From positions 4,724 through 68,723 of the forward strand of contig DASYNF010000033.1 of the NCBI GenBank assembly GCA_036008685.1: a DNA stretch of 64,000 bases. The letters run 5' to 3'. Made by a program: the position numbers and the translations under genes. The notes under the pieces were generated by a model, which was given only the letters and a program-made list of their open reading frames with translations, was not told the origin of the DNA and did not search any database. This document shows, one piece after another, positions 1 to 8,182 of the stretch. Position 1 is the first letter of the stretch. Every line of letters begins with the position of its first letter. This DNA is from Actinomadura_C sp036008685. Its GTDB lineage: Bacteria; Actinomycetota; Actinomycetes; Streptosporangiales; Streptosporangiaceae.

Positions 1-1
1 C

Positions 2-1438
2 GGTGTCGGGGTGGCCTACGGCCAGATGGCCACCGTGCCGCAACAGTTCCCGCTCGTGATCGACCGCGCCATGCGGACCGCACTCGCCGAACGCACCCCG
101 ACCTGTGTCATCATCCCCGCCGACCTGCAGGACGAGCCCTACAGGGCTCCCGAGCACACGTTCGGGCAGATCCCCTCTTCGCCGCCCGGTTTCGTACGCC
201 CGATCATGCAGCCGCCGGAGGAGGAGGTCGCCCGCGCGGCCGAGGTCATCAACGCGGGCGAACGCGTCGCCATGCTCATCGGGCAGGGTGCCCGGGGTGC
301 GGTGGCCGAGGTGATGGAGACCGCCGAGCTGACCGGTGCCGGGATCGCCAAGGCGCTGCTGGGCAAGGACGTCATCCCCGACGACCTGCCCTACGTCACC
401 GGGCCGATCGGCCTGCTGGGCTCGCGGGCCTCCTATGAGCTCATGCGCGACTGCGACACCCTGCTGGTGATCGGCTCCGGCTTCCCGTACACCCAGTTCC
501 TGCCCGAGTACGGCGAGGCCCGCGCGGTCGAGATCAACGTTGACGCCCGGCTCATCGGGATGCGCTATCCGGTGGAGGTACAGCTGGTCGGGGACTCCGC
601 GGCCACGCTGCGCGCGCTCATCCCCAGGCTCCGGCGCAAGTCCGACCGGTCCTGGCGGGAGCGGGTCGAGGACAACGTGTCGCGCTGGTGGGAGACGGTC
701 GAACGGCAGGCGCACGTGGAGGCCGACCCCATCAACCCGATGCTGCCGTTCTGGGAGCTGTCGCGGCGGCTCCCCGAGGACGCCATCATCACCACCGACT
801 CGGGGACCGTGACCGACTGGTACGCGAGGGCCCTCTGCTTCCGCGGGGAGATGCGGGGCTCGCTCTCGGGCACGCTGGCCACCATGGGGTGTGCGATGCC
901 CTACGCCATCGGGGCCAAGTTCGCCCATCCGGACCGCCCGGTGTTCGCCATCCCCGGCGACGGCGCCATGCAGATGAACGGGATGGCCGAGCTCCTGACC
1001 GTCAAGCGCTACGCCCCGCGGTGGCCGGACCAGCGGTTCATCGTCGCGGTGCTGCACAACAACGAGCTCAACCTGGTGAGCTGGGAGATGCGGGCCATGG
1101 TCGGGGCGCCGAAGTTCGAGGAGTCACAGATGCTTCCCGACATGTCCTACGCCGGGTTCGCCCGGTCCCTCGGTTTCGAGGGCATCGAAGTGGAGAAGCC
1201 CGAGGCGGTCGGCCCCGCCTGGGACCGGGCGTTGAGCGCCAGTGCCGAGCGGCCGGTGGTGCTCGACATCCACACCGACCCGAACTTCCCGCCACTCCCT
1301 CCCCATGTGGAGTTCGAACAGATCAAGGAAATGACCGAGGCCGTCCTCAGGGGCGATCCGGATCGCTGGGACTTCATCGTCAAGGCGTTCAAGGCCAAGG
1401 CGCAGGAGCTCTACACCGAACTGCGTCCCCGGCGCTGA
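2..1438 (+). CDS. Thiamine-diphosphate-dependent enzyme (acetolactate synthase/pyruvate oxidase superfamily), 5'-truncated
   Basis: The reading frame is open from base 2, so the gene enters from the left edge; 478 residues are visible and the family is usually 550-600 long, so about 100 N-terminal residues of the PYR domain are missing. The central domain (residues about 70-220) has the Rossmann-like fold of this family. The C-terminal PP domain carries the cofactor motif: GDG near residue 319 and the paired NN about 31 residues later, which bind the Mg-diphosphate. Family members decarboxylate 2-oxo acids and transfer or oxidise the resulting aldehyde; the substrate cannot be told from sequence. 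The GTG at base 11 lies inside conserved sequence and is not a real start. It converges on the next gene with 86 bp between the stops. Confidence 0.88.
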   Translation, partial: GVGVAYGQMATVPQQFPLVIDRAMRTALAERTPTCVIIPADLQDEPYRAPEHTFGQIPSSPPGFVRPIMQPPEEEVARAAEVINAGERVAMLIGQGARGAVAEVMETAELTGAGIAKALLGKDVIPDDLPYVTGPIGLLGSRASYELMRDCDTLLVIGSGFPYTQFLPEYGEARAVEINVDARLIGMRYPVEVQLVGDSAATLRALIPRLRRKSDRSWRERVEDNVSRWWETVERQAHVEADPINPMLPFWELSRRLPEDAIITTDSGTVTDWYARALCFRGEMRGSLSGTLATMGCAMPYAIGAKFAHPDRPVFAIPGDGAMQMNGMAELLTVKRYAPRWPDQRFIVAVLHNNELNLVSWEMRAMVGAPKFEESQMLPDMSYAGFARSLGFEGIEVEKPEAVGPAWDRALSASAERPVVLDIHTDPNFPPLPPHVEFEQIKEMTEAVLRGDPDRWDFIVKAFKAKAQELYTELRPRR

Positions 1439-1524
1439 AGACCGGCGTGACCGGTCGGATCCGAGGACGGCCGTGGCCGCTCCGGTTTGCGGTGACTCCT
1501 TTCCGGCTTGCGATGACTCCGTCG

Positions 1525-3327
1525 TCACCCGGTTGCGCCGGCGGCCCGGCCGGTGCCGTTCGCGGCCCCGTTCGAGGCCGCGCCGGTGGCCCCGTTCGCC
1601 CCTCCGTTCAGGGCTCCGCTCAACGCCGCGGCCACGGCCTCGTCCGTCCCTCCGGCCACGGTTCCGTAAGCCGCTGCGCTCGGGGCCGCGTGCCGGGGCA
1701 CATAGGGCGCGCCGGTGCGGGTTCCGGCCGGCGCCGGCTCGGGCGCTCCATCGGCCACGTGATCGGGTACCAGCCGCCGGGTGGGGAGGGCGGAACAGCG
1801 GGCGTTGACGCATTCACCCGTGCTCAGGTCGAAGGCGAAGTTGTGGGCCAGGCAGTGGAGCCGGCCGTCGCGGACGACGGCCCCGACGGACAGGTCCTCT
1901 CCGGCGTGCGGGCAGTAGCGCGCGATCTCGTACTCCTGGCCACCCGTCTGGACGACGATGCGGGCCGACTCGTCCCGGCCGGTCTCGTAGTCCTCGACCG
2001 CCTGGAGCGCCTGTGCGTTCGCGTGCTTGAGCAGCCCGACGAGATAGTCGTTGTAGACGTCCGGGTCGCGGTAGAGGCTGAGCCGGAAGGAGATGAGCAG
2101 GTCCTCCCAGGCGATCCGGCCCTGGAGGACTCCGTCGAGCCAGCGGCCGGCCGTGGTGATGCGGTAGTCGGGCTTGTGGGCCGGATCCGCGTTCCCGGCG
2201 GTGAGACCGTCGGCCGTCATGCGCACGTCCCACGTGCCGCCGTTCGGGCCGGTGATCACAAAGCGGATCATCATGTTGATCTGCGCGAGGAAGTACGGGC
2301 TGAGCCGGCCGAGCCGTTCGAAGTGCTCGACGAACCGGGCGAAGAGCCCTGGGCCCGGGTGCGGGAACTTCGCCAGCTCGCCGTCGATGGCGTCCTTACG
2401 GTCGGCGGCGTAGCGCGCGAGGTAGTCCGGCCGGGCCTCGTCGGCGAAACTGAACCGGGCCGACACGGGGTCCGGGATCACTTCACCGGTGGTGAGATCG
2501 ACGCGGTCGCCGGGCCGGAAGGAGGCCCATCGCTGGGCGGGCAGGTGCTCGCGGAGCCATTCGACGCTGACCTCCGGGTCACAGAACGCCCCGTCGCGCT
2601 GGCGCAGCACCCAGTTGAGGTGCTCCACCTCTTCGCCGAGAAAGCACGGCGGTCCCGCGAACGGCACCGCCAGATCCGGCCTGGCCTGGCGGACCAGTCG
2701 TTGTACGGCGCGCAATTTGGAGATCCGCTTGTCCATGGACAGGCGGACGACCTCCTCGGGTGGGTATTCGTAGCAGATCGGGTGCCAGGAGGCGCCGGCG
2801 GTCTGCAGCGCCATGATGTCGAGCCTGTCGCCGGCCAGGTGCTTGGCGCGGCGGACCTGGGACGCGGTGAGCCGGGCGTCATTGCAGTGCAATATCGCGT
2901 GGCCGTCGACCACGATCAGGAATGCCGCGTCGTGGCACATCGGCGAGTGTTCGGGAATGGTCGTTATCCAGGAGCCGCGATTGTCCAGCGGGAATTTCTC
3001 CCAGGCCGGGATCTCGATTATCCGCTGCACGCCGGCGGCGGACAGTCGTTCCCGGAACGCGGGCCCGGGATACCGGGGAATGAGGACATGGGCGCGGGCG
3101 GGCAACTGCTCCAGTGCCCACGGATCGAAATGATCTAGATGTTCGTGGGAGACGGCCGCCCAGTCGACGTCCATGAGAGCGGGAACGTCGAGGTGGTCGT
3201 TTCGCGGATACTGGTGCCATGCGCCCAGGAACGCGCCGGTCCGCGCCAGCCAAGGGTCGGTGAGCATGCGAAACGCCGTGCCTTCGACCGCGAGGCCGGC
3301 ATGCCCGAGAAAAGTGACTGTCGGCAT
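1525..3327 (-). CDS. Metallo-beta-lactamase fold / SCP2-like / Rieske [2Fe-2S] fusion protein
   Basis: A 600-residue fusion. The N-terminal part (about 1-260) is a metallo-beta-lactamase fold: GHAG near residue 8 and the metal motif HEHLDH with H61, H63, D65 and H66. A middle part (about 310-420) resembles an SCP2/sterol-carrier domain. A Rieske domain follows with CPH at 472-474 and CLAH at 492-495, giving both Cys-His pairs. The last 70 residues are Ala/Gly/Asn/Thr-rich and probably disordered. The ATG at 3327 is preceded by GGAGAG and begins directly with the beta-strand MPTVTF; an in-frame start 17 codons upstream adds no recognisable sequence. Animal CMP-sialic acid hydroxylase also joins Rieske and lactamase folds, but in the opposite order, so redox-coupled hydrolase or oxygenase activity is inference. 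It lies divergent from the two-component pair. Confidence 0.82.
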   Translation of the reverse strand: MPTVTFLGHAGLAVEGTAFRMLTDPWLARTGAFLGAWHQYPRNDHLDVPALMDVDWAAVSHEHLDHFDPWALEQLPARAHVLIPRYPGPAFRERLSAAGVQRIIEIPAWEKFPLDNRGSWITTIPEHSPMCHDAAFLIVVDGHAILHCNDARLTASQVRRAKHLAGDRLDIMALQTAGASWHPICYEYPPEEVVRLSMDKRISKLRAVQRLVRQARPDLAVPFAGPPCFLGEEVEHLNWVLRQRDGAFCDPEVSVEWLREHLPAQRWASFRPGDRVDLTTGEVIPDPVSARFSFADEARPDYLARYAADRKDAIDGELAKFPHPGPGLFARFVEHFERLGRLSPYFLAQINMMIRFVITGPNGGTWDVRMTADGLTAGNADPAHKPDYRITTAGRWLDGVLQGRIAWEDLLISFRLSLYRDPDVYNDYLVGLLKHANAQALQAVEDYETGRDESARIVVQTGGQEYEIARYCPHAGEDLSVGAVVRDGRLHCLAHNFAFDLSTGECVNARCSALPTRRLVPDHVADGAPEPAPAGTRTGAPYVPRHAAPSAAAYGTVAGGTDEAVAAALSGALNGGANGATGAASNGAANGTGRAAGATG

Positions 3328-3370
3328 GCTGAGACTGTCTCTCCGGGCGGTCGCCTCCGCACCCGCCGGA

Positions 3371-3398
3371 ATGCGCAAGCACGCTACGCCTTGCGTAT
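3371..3398. promoter_or_regulatory. Imperfect inverted repeat in divergent promoter region
   Basis: Between the fusion gene (start 3327) and the histidine kinase (start 3630) there are 302 non-coding bases. They contain arms ATGCGCAAG (3371-3379) and CTTGCGTAT (3390-3398), nine pairs with one G-T mismatch around a 10-bp spacer. The arm centres are 19 bp apart, close to two helical turns, which suits a dimeric regulator. The role is inferred from position only; I see nothing else in the region. Confidence 0.3.
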
Positions 3399-3629
3399 GA
3401 CGGCTTCGGTGGTGCCGCGACGTGCCTCTCGGAAAAACCGGCCGGAAATCGTACGGAGAAGTCGGCCGTTATCGACCCTGGACGTGGGACCGGGCGATCC
3501 GGTTTACCCATTGTACTGAGGTGACCGCATCCGGCCATGTTCTGGTCGATTGCGGACTTTTAGGTGGACATGAGCGACTTACAGGGTGACCGTGCCAATG
3601 GGTGATGGTTGACGAACGGGGGTCGCTCG

Positions 3630-4394
3630 ATGACAAGAATGAACGGGCCGTCCTGGCCCGTCCCGCAGGATCGCGTCGCCATGCTCGCCTCGGCGCGGGC
3701 GGACGTACCGGAGGAACCGGCCCGGCAGGGGGGCGTGCCGGACCCGGGTGAGGCGGCCGAGCTCGGCATCGCCGGTGACCCGGAGCTGTGGCGACGCCGG
3801 CTGCGGCACGACATCCGGCACGAGCTCGGCACCATCATCATGCTCGCCTCGGCCGTGGTGGTGTCGGAGGACGTCGGGCCGCGGAGCAGGGAGCGGATCG
3901 AACAGCTACTCGGGGAGACCAGGTGGCTGGACCACCTCCTGCGGCAGCTCGAGGACGACGGAGCGCAGGGGGAGCCCGCCCCCGAGCGGATCCGGGTCGA
4001 CGACCTGGTGGGTGAGATCGTCGACGGCCTGCGGCTGGCCACGCCGCACGAGGTGCGTTTCACCGCGGAGCCGTCCTGGGCCTATATGGACTCCCTGTCC
4101 CTCTGGCGCGCGGTGCGCAACATCCTCGACAACGCCTGCCGGGTGGCGACCCGGAGCGTGGACGTACGGGTACGGGCCGAGCGGGGCCGGGTCTGCGTGC
4201 GGGTGGACGACGACGGCCCCGGGTTCGGCCCCGGGGCCGAACCCGGGCCGAGGGGGCTGGGGTCTTTGGGGCTCGGCATCGTGCACGACCTCGTCTCCGG
4301 TTATGGCGGCAGCCTGGAGATCCGGCATTGCGAGATGGGAGGGGCCTCGGTCTGCGTCCTCCTGCCGGAGGCGCCGTCGGGGCCGGAGGGCTGA
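3630..4394 (+). CDS. Soluble sensor histidine kinase
   Basis: A 254-residue kinase with no membrane segment and no recognisable sensor domain. After about 45 variable residues comes a HisKA-like helix with HDIRHELG (H64 is the probable phosphoacceptor), a leucine-rich dimerisation helix, then a HATPase domain: N box NILDNACR, G1 box DDDGPGFG, G2 box GLGSLGLGI. The ATG at 3630 has a GGGGG stretch about 8 nt upstream; a TTG at 3609 is the alternative. Its TGA shares one base with the ATG of the next gene, so translation is probably coupled and the two form a two-component pair. The signal may come from a partner or be sensed in the cytoplasm; that part is inference. Confidence 0.85.
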   Translation: MTRMNGPSWPVPQDRVAMLASARADVPEEPARQGGVPDPGEAAELGIAGDPELWRRRLRHDIRHELGTIIMLASAVVVSEDVGPRSRERIEQLLGETRWLDHLLRQLEDDGAQGEPAPERIRVDDLVGEIVDGLRLATPHEVRFTAEPSWAYMDSLSLWRAVRNILDNACRVATRSVDVRVRAERGRVCVRVDDDGPGFGPGAEPGPRGLGSLGLGIVHDLVSGYGGSLEIRHCEMGGASVCVLLPEAPSGPEG

Positions 4395-5050
4395 TGCGGG
4401 TCCTGATCTGCGACGACCACGCCGTCTTCGCCGACTCCCTGGCGTTCGTCCTCGCCGACGCCGGTCACAGTGTGGCCGGCGTCGCCTACGGCGTCGAGGA
4501 GGCGCTGGCCCTGCTGCGCGCCGAGTTCGTGGAGGTCTGCCTCATCGATCTGCGCTTCCCCGCCGGCACCGTGCTCGACCGCATGGCCGAACTCCGCTCG
4601 GCCGCCCCGGCGGCCAGGTTCGTCGTACTGTCCGGTTTTCTCGAGCAGGACGTCGTGGAGGCCGGCCTCGATGCCGGTGTTCGCGGGTTCGTCCACAAGG
4701 GGCAGCAGGCGGAGGACATCGTCGCCGCGCTCGCCCGGGTCCACGCGGGCGAGCTGGTGGTGGACCGTGGTGCCGCCGGCCGGTACGCCCGGGCCGAACG
4801 CCCTCGCGACCAGGCGCAGCTCGTCGCGCGGTTCCTCACCCCCCGCGAACGGGAGGTGCTGACCCGGCTGGCCCGCGGCGAGTCGACCGTGACCCTGGCC
4901 AAGGCCATGGGGGTCACGCGCAGCACCGCGCGCAGTCACGTGCAGAGCGTGCTGACCAAGCTCGGGGTGCACTCACAGCGCGAAGCGGTGATCGAGGCGG
5001 CCCGGCACGGCCTGGTCAGCGTCGAGAGGGGGGAGTGGCTCCTGCCGTGA
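4394..5050 (+). CDS. LuxR/NarL-type response regulator
   Basis: 218 residues. The receiver domain (1-120) has the acidic pair D8-D9 and phosphoacceptor D52 in CLIDLRFP, and a conserved lysine in FVHKG. A linker is followed by a LuxR helix-turn-helix (about 150-210) starting LTPREREVLTRLARG. It is expected to be phosphorylated by the kinase whose stop codon overlaps its start (TGATG). The 3' end runs 35 bp into the 3' end of the convergent secreted-protein gene, so the two transcripts are antisense there. Targets are unknown; the fusion gene upstream is an obvious candidate. Confidence 0.88.
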   Translation: MRVLICDDHAVFADSLAFVLADAGHSVAGVAYGVEEALALLRAEFVEVCLIDLRFPAGTVLDRMAELRSAAPAARFVVLSGFLEQDVVEAGLDAGVRGFVHKGQQAEDIVAALARVHAGELVVDRGAAGRYARAERPRDQAQLVARFLTPREREVLTRLARGESTVTLAKAMGVTRSTARSHVQSVLTKLGVHSQREAVIEAARHGLVSVERGEWLLP

Positions 5051-6146
5051 CGGCGGTGCACGGCGACGGTGCCGGGCTGCCGGGTGCCGGGCTGGGTGCC
5101 GGACTCGTGTCGTCGTCGTGGACCGGTGCCGGAGCGGTACGGCGCCCGTTGTGCGTCTTCATGATCGACTGCAGGTCCGGGTGGCCGTTCGTGCCGTCGG
5201 CCTCGCTCAGCGTGGGGCAGGCCCACTGCTCCTGCGGTCCCCAGGAATAGCTGATCTCGAGAACCGGCTCGGGTACGAGCCTCCGCCAGCGGGCCAGGAT
5301 CTGCCGCAACTCGGCCTCGCTCGGCAGCCGGGTCACCCGCATGCCGCGGGAGCACTCCTGGCCGAAGACCTGGATCACCGGCACGATCACGTCGCGCGGA
5401 ATCCCGCCCGCGATCGCACCTCTCACCAGCCGGTCGATCTCGTTCATGGTGCACCGGCCGGTCCGGCCGAAGCAGGGATAAGGATCAAGGCCGATGAGAT
5501 CGACATGCGTGTTCCGCGGCCGCAGTGGACCGTATTCGTAGTCCGTGGCGGAGATGAAGGCCACCTGGCCGGGCGCGTGCGCGTTGATGTAGTCCGCGCG
5601 GCGCCGGATCTCGGGGACGAGCGCCGGGCAGCTCTTCGGATCCGGCTCGTCGGCGAGGTACCACCCGAAGACCTTCGGATGACGGCCCAGTTCGTCGACC
5701 AGGCCGGTGAAGGAGTCGAAGGGGATCTCGTAGGAGCCCTCACAGGAGGACGCGCCGACCCAGACCATGGCCGCCGCGCCGCGCGGCAGCGCGTTGATCT
5801 CGGCCTCGTCCGGGCCCACGTCGAACACGTCATAGCCGAGGGACGTCAGCTTGGGCCAGTCCGCCCGCGAGGTGTTGAGGGCCAGGTGCCTGGTGACGAC
5901 GGGGGCGGTGGTTCCGGTGACCTGCGCGGTCGCGGTGGTGGAGGCGGCTCTGCCGCGCATGCGTCCCGCGAGGGCGGAGCGGCCCCCGCCGGCCGTCGTC
6001 ACGGCGACTTCGGCGGTCGCCGGGGCGCTGCTCGACCGGTCGGCGGCCTCGGAGGTCTTGGGTTCCGTGGTGCCGCCCCACGGAAATGCCAGATAAGCGG
6101 CGAAAGCGATGCCGGCCGTGATCGATATGGGGGTGCGTTTTCTCAT
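5016..6146 (-). CDS. Secreted TIM-barrel-like protein (glycoside-hydrolase-like)
   Basis: 376 residues. The N-terminus (MRKRTPISITAG, then a hydrophobic run) is a signal peptide or anchor, followed by a Ser/Thr/Ala-rich linker of about 60 residues. The body has (beta/alpha)8 glycosidase-like signatures: FGWYLADEPD with a candidate acid and LIGLDPYPC on a later strand, with several cysteines. The tail after about residue 340 is Pro/Ser/Thr-rich. I cannot assign a numbered family. The start at 6146 was chosen because the signal sequence begins there. It lies 142 bp after the sugar-transferase gene of the polysaccharide operon on the same strand, so cleavage or trimming of that polymer is a reasonable inference. 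Its 3' end overlaps the response regulator by 35 bp. Confidence 0.72.
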   Translation of the reverse strand: MRKRTPISITAGIAFAAYLAFPWGGTTEPKTSEAADRSSSAPATAEVAVTTAGGGRSALAGRMRGRAASTTATAQVTGTTAPVVTRHLALNTSRADWPKLTSLGYDVFDVGPDEAEINALPRGAAAMVWVGASSCEGSYEIPFDSFTGLVDELGRHPKVFGWYLADEPDPKSCPALVPEIRRRADYINAHAPGQVAFISATDYEYGPLRPRNTHVDLIGLDPYPCFGRTGRCTMNEIDRLVRGAIAGGIPRDVIVPVIQVFGQECSRGMRVTRLPSEAELRQILARWRRLVPEPVLEISYSWGPQEQWACPTLSEADGTNGHPDLQSIMKTHNGRRTAPAPVHDDDTSPAPSPAPGSPAPSPCTAVTAGATPPSRR

Positions 6147-6288
6147 CCGGAACTCCCCGGCATAGATGGCGATGACGTCGCCCGCAGTACTCCCGACCAT
6201 AGGGGAGATCCACCCGTTATAAAGCGAGTGGCCACATCGTGCCGTCGTGTGGACAGCCCCGTTCCCTGGCGGACGGCGGGCCGAGGAC

Positions 6289-7107
6289 TCAGGCGGCGGG
6301 ATTGGACCGGGGGGCGGTCTCGGGGGCCGGGGTGGCGGCCGGCTGTGCCGGGGGCGATTGCGGCCTGCCGGGCCGTGCCGGAGGCCGCCTGCCGCCCGGT
6401 GCCGCCGTCCGCTCGCCGGCTCGCGCCGCCGTCCGCGTCCCGGGCAGGGGAGGAACCTCGAGGCCGAGCAGGTGGCGCACGGTGTCGACGATCGCCATGA
6501 GGGTGGCCCTCGTGGAGGGATGAGACAGATAGACGGCGTCCACGGCCACCCGGGCGGGCACGATCCGCTCGATGTAGACGCGCAGGTCCACCTCCTCGCC
6601 CGGGCCCAGCACGTCCATGTCGCGGAACCGCACCTCGGAGGGGCCGGTCAGCCCGGGGCGGAAGTCGAAGATCCAGCGCAGGTCCGGCGGATAGTGCACG
6701 GCCAGGTCCGGGGTCTCGGGGCGTGGTCCCACGAAGGTCATGTCGCCGCGCAGGATGTTCCAGAGCTGCGGGAGCTCGTCGAGCGACAGCTTGCGCAGCA
6801 CCTTCCCGACCCGGGTGAGCCGCGGGTCGCCGTTGGCGGTGACCTTGAGCCCGCCCACACCGGTGCGCATCGTACGGAACTTGTAGAAGCGGAACGGCCG
6901 CCCGCCCTGTCCGAGCCGCACCTGCCGGAAGAGCCCCGGCCCGTGGCCGGTGAGCCGTACGAGCAGATAGATCACGAGCATGGGGGCGGCGAGCAGGAGG
7001 AGCGCGGCGCAGGCCCCGGCCACATCCAGGACGCGCCGGCCCCCGCTCGGCGGCATGCCCTCCCACGGCACGATGGGGTCCTGCGGGAGGTCGGCGGTGT
7101 CGGTCAT
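6289..7107 (-). CDS. Undecaprenyl-phosphate sugar-1-phosphate transferase (WcaJ/PglC family)
   Basis: 272 residues, the size of a short PglC-like initiating transferase plus a disordered tail. One hydrophobic segment at about 25-50 is followed by the family core: FRFYKFRTMR, LSLDELPQLWNILRGDM and VGPRPETPDL. It moves a sugar-1-phosphate from a UDP-sugar to undecaprenyl phosphate on the cytoplasmic face, which is the first step of repeat-unit assembly. Residues after about 215 are Pro/Ala/Arg-rich with no fold visible. The ATG at 7107 is preferred; a TTG at 7125 would overlap the upstream gene. It is the last member of the tightly packed operon, 7 bp after the preceding stop. Confidence 0.9.
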   Translation of the reverse strand: MTDTADLPQDPIVPWEGMPPSGGRRVLDVAGACAALLLLAAPMLVIYLLVRLTGHGPGLFRQVRLGQGGRPFRFYKFRTMRTGVGGLKVTANGDPRLTRVGKVLRKLSLDELPQLWNILRGDMTFVGPRPETPDLAVHYPPDLRWIFDFRPGLTGPSEVRFRDMDVLGPGEEVDLRVYIERIVPARVAVDAVYLSHPSTRATLMAIVDTVRHLLGLEVPPLPGTRTAARAGERTAAPGGRRPPARPGRPQSPPAQPAATPAPETAPRSNPAA

Positions 7108-7114
7108 CGTGGGG

Positions 7115-8182
7115 TCACCATCCAAGTCCGGGCATCACATAGATGTCGCTGAAGACGGTCTTGATGACGTCGAGGTCGGCGTCCAGCCCCTGGTCGACGA
7201 TCGTGGGGTCGAAGTGGGTGAACAGCCGGGCGCCGCGGGCCCGCCGGTCCAGCAGCCCGCGCCACAGGTGGTTGGGCCGGAGGCCGGGATCGGTGAGGTG
7301 GTAGACACCACCCTCGTAGTTCTGCCGCCATGTCCACACGTCGACGGCCGGCGCCCCCATGAGGATCGGGACGTCGAGCTCGGTCCGGAGGGTGCGCTCG
7401 GCGTGCCGGCGGTCGTGCGGATACCTTCCGGGAAATCCGGCGGCGAGCCGGCCGTTGAGGGTCACCATGCGGTCCCAGCCTCGCCGCCGGGCCTCCCGCC
7501 ACGCCGTCCGCATGGCGAGTTCGGCGTCGACGATCCCGCCGTCGTACTCCTCGGCCGTGAGGATCTCGGGTGCGTAGTCGACCACGTCGACGGTCCCCGT
7601 GCGGAGGTAGCGCTCGACCGCCTCGAGCGTGCAGCGGGGATGGCGCCGGCGGAACTCGGCCGCGCAGTCGCGGGCCCATCGGGAACCGGTGCCGGGCAGG
7701 CAGCCGGCGTCGGAGACATAGAAGTCGACGAGGATCTTCTTGCCCGGCGCGACCCGGGCGAGGTCGGCTCTGGCGGCGTGCAGGAAGGCGACGACGCCGT
7801 CGGCGCTCGGGATCCGGTCCTGGTAGCCCAGCTCGTCAGCGATCTTGACGCCGGCCACGCCGGGCCGCCGGGCCATCCCGGCGACGTAGTCCAGGGTCTG
7901 CCGCCACCGTCGCGGACCGGCGACCCAGGCGGCCGGCAGGTCGACCTCGATCCAGACGTTCAGGCCGCGGCGGGCCGCGGCGTCGATGCCACGGTCGAAC
8001 GGGGTCTTCGCGGGCGGCGGGGCCGGCAGCCGCCGGGGCGCCACGGGGGTGGGCGCGAGCGTGCCGAGCCGGGCCGGCGGTGACGGCACGGGATCGGGGT
8101 GCGATGCCGCCGTCACGGCGGCCACACCGCCACCGATGAGCACCACGACGGCGGCGATGATCAGGAGCGGCCGGGTCCTCAT
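7115..8182 (-). CDS. Membrane-anchored extracytoplasmic glycosidase-like protein
   Basis: 355 residues. MRTRPLLIIAAVVVL and the following hydrophobic run is a signal anchor; a Pro-rich linker leads to a globular domain from about residue 60. GLNVWIEVDLPA, VKIADELGY and ILVDFYVSD look like successive barrel strands, with the acidic pair in ADELG a candidate active site. No family can be named with confidence. The ATG at 8182 overlaps the flippase stop by 4 nt (ATGA). It resembles the protein coded at 5016-6146 only in general architecture. Sitting between flippase and initiating transferase genes suggests a role on the exported polymer outside the membrane. Confidence 0.72.
   Translation of the reverse strand: MRTRPLLIIAAVVVLIGGGVAAVTAASHPDPVPSPPARLGTLAPTPVAPRRLPAPPPAKTPFDRGIDAAARRGLNVWIEVDLPAAWVAGPRRWRQTLDYVAGMARRPGVAGVKIADELGYQDRIPSADGVVAFLHAARADLARVAPGKKILVDFYVSDAGCLPGTGSRWARDCAAEFRRRHPRCTLEAVERYLRTGTVDVVDYAPEILTAEEYDGGIVDAELAMRTAWREARRRGWDRMVTLNGRLAAGFPGRYPHDRRHAERTLRTELDVPILMGAPAVDVWTWRQNYEGGVYHLTDPGLRPNHLWRGLLDRRARGARLFTHFDPTIVDQGLDADLDVIKTVFSDIYVMPGLGW

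Noticed and set aside
688..3138. Very long plus-strand open frame (816 codons)
   Set aside because: It is Arg/Gly/Pro-rich and antisense to the fusion gene and out of frame with the thiamine enzyme; both of those have clear family motifs.
3139..3519. Plus-strand frame over the divergent promoter
   Set aside because: No ribosome site, no domain, and it covers the fusion gene start.
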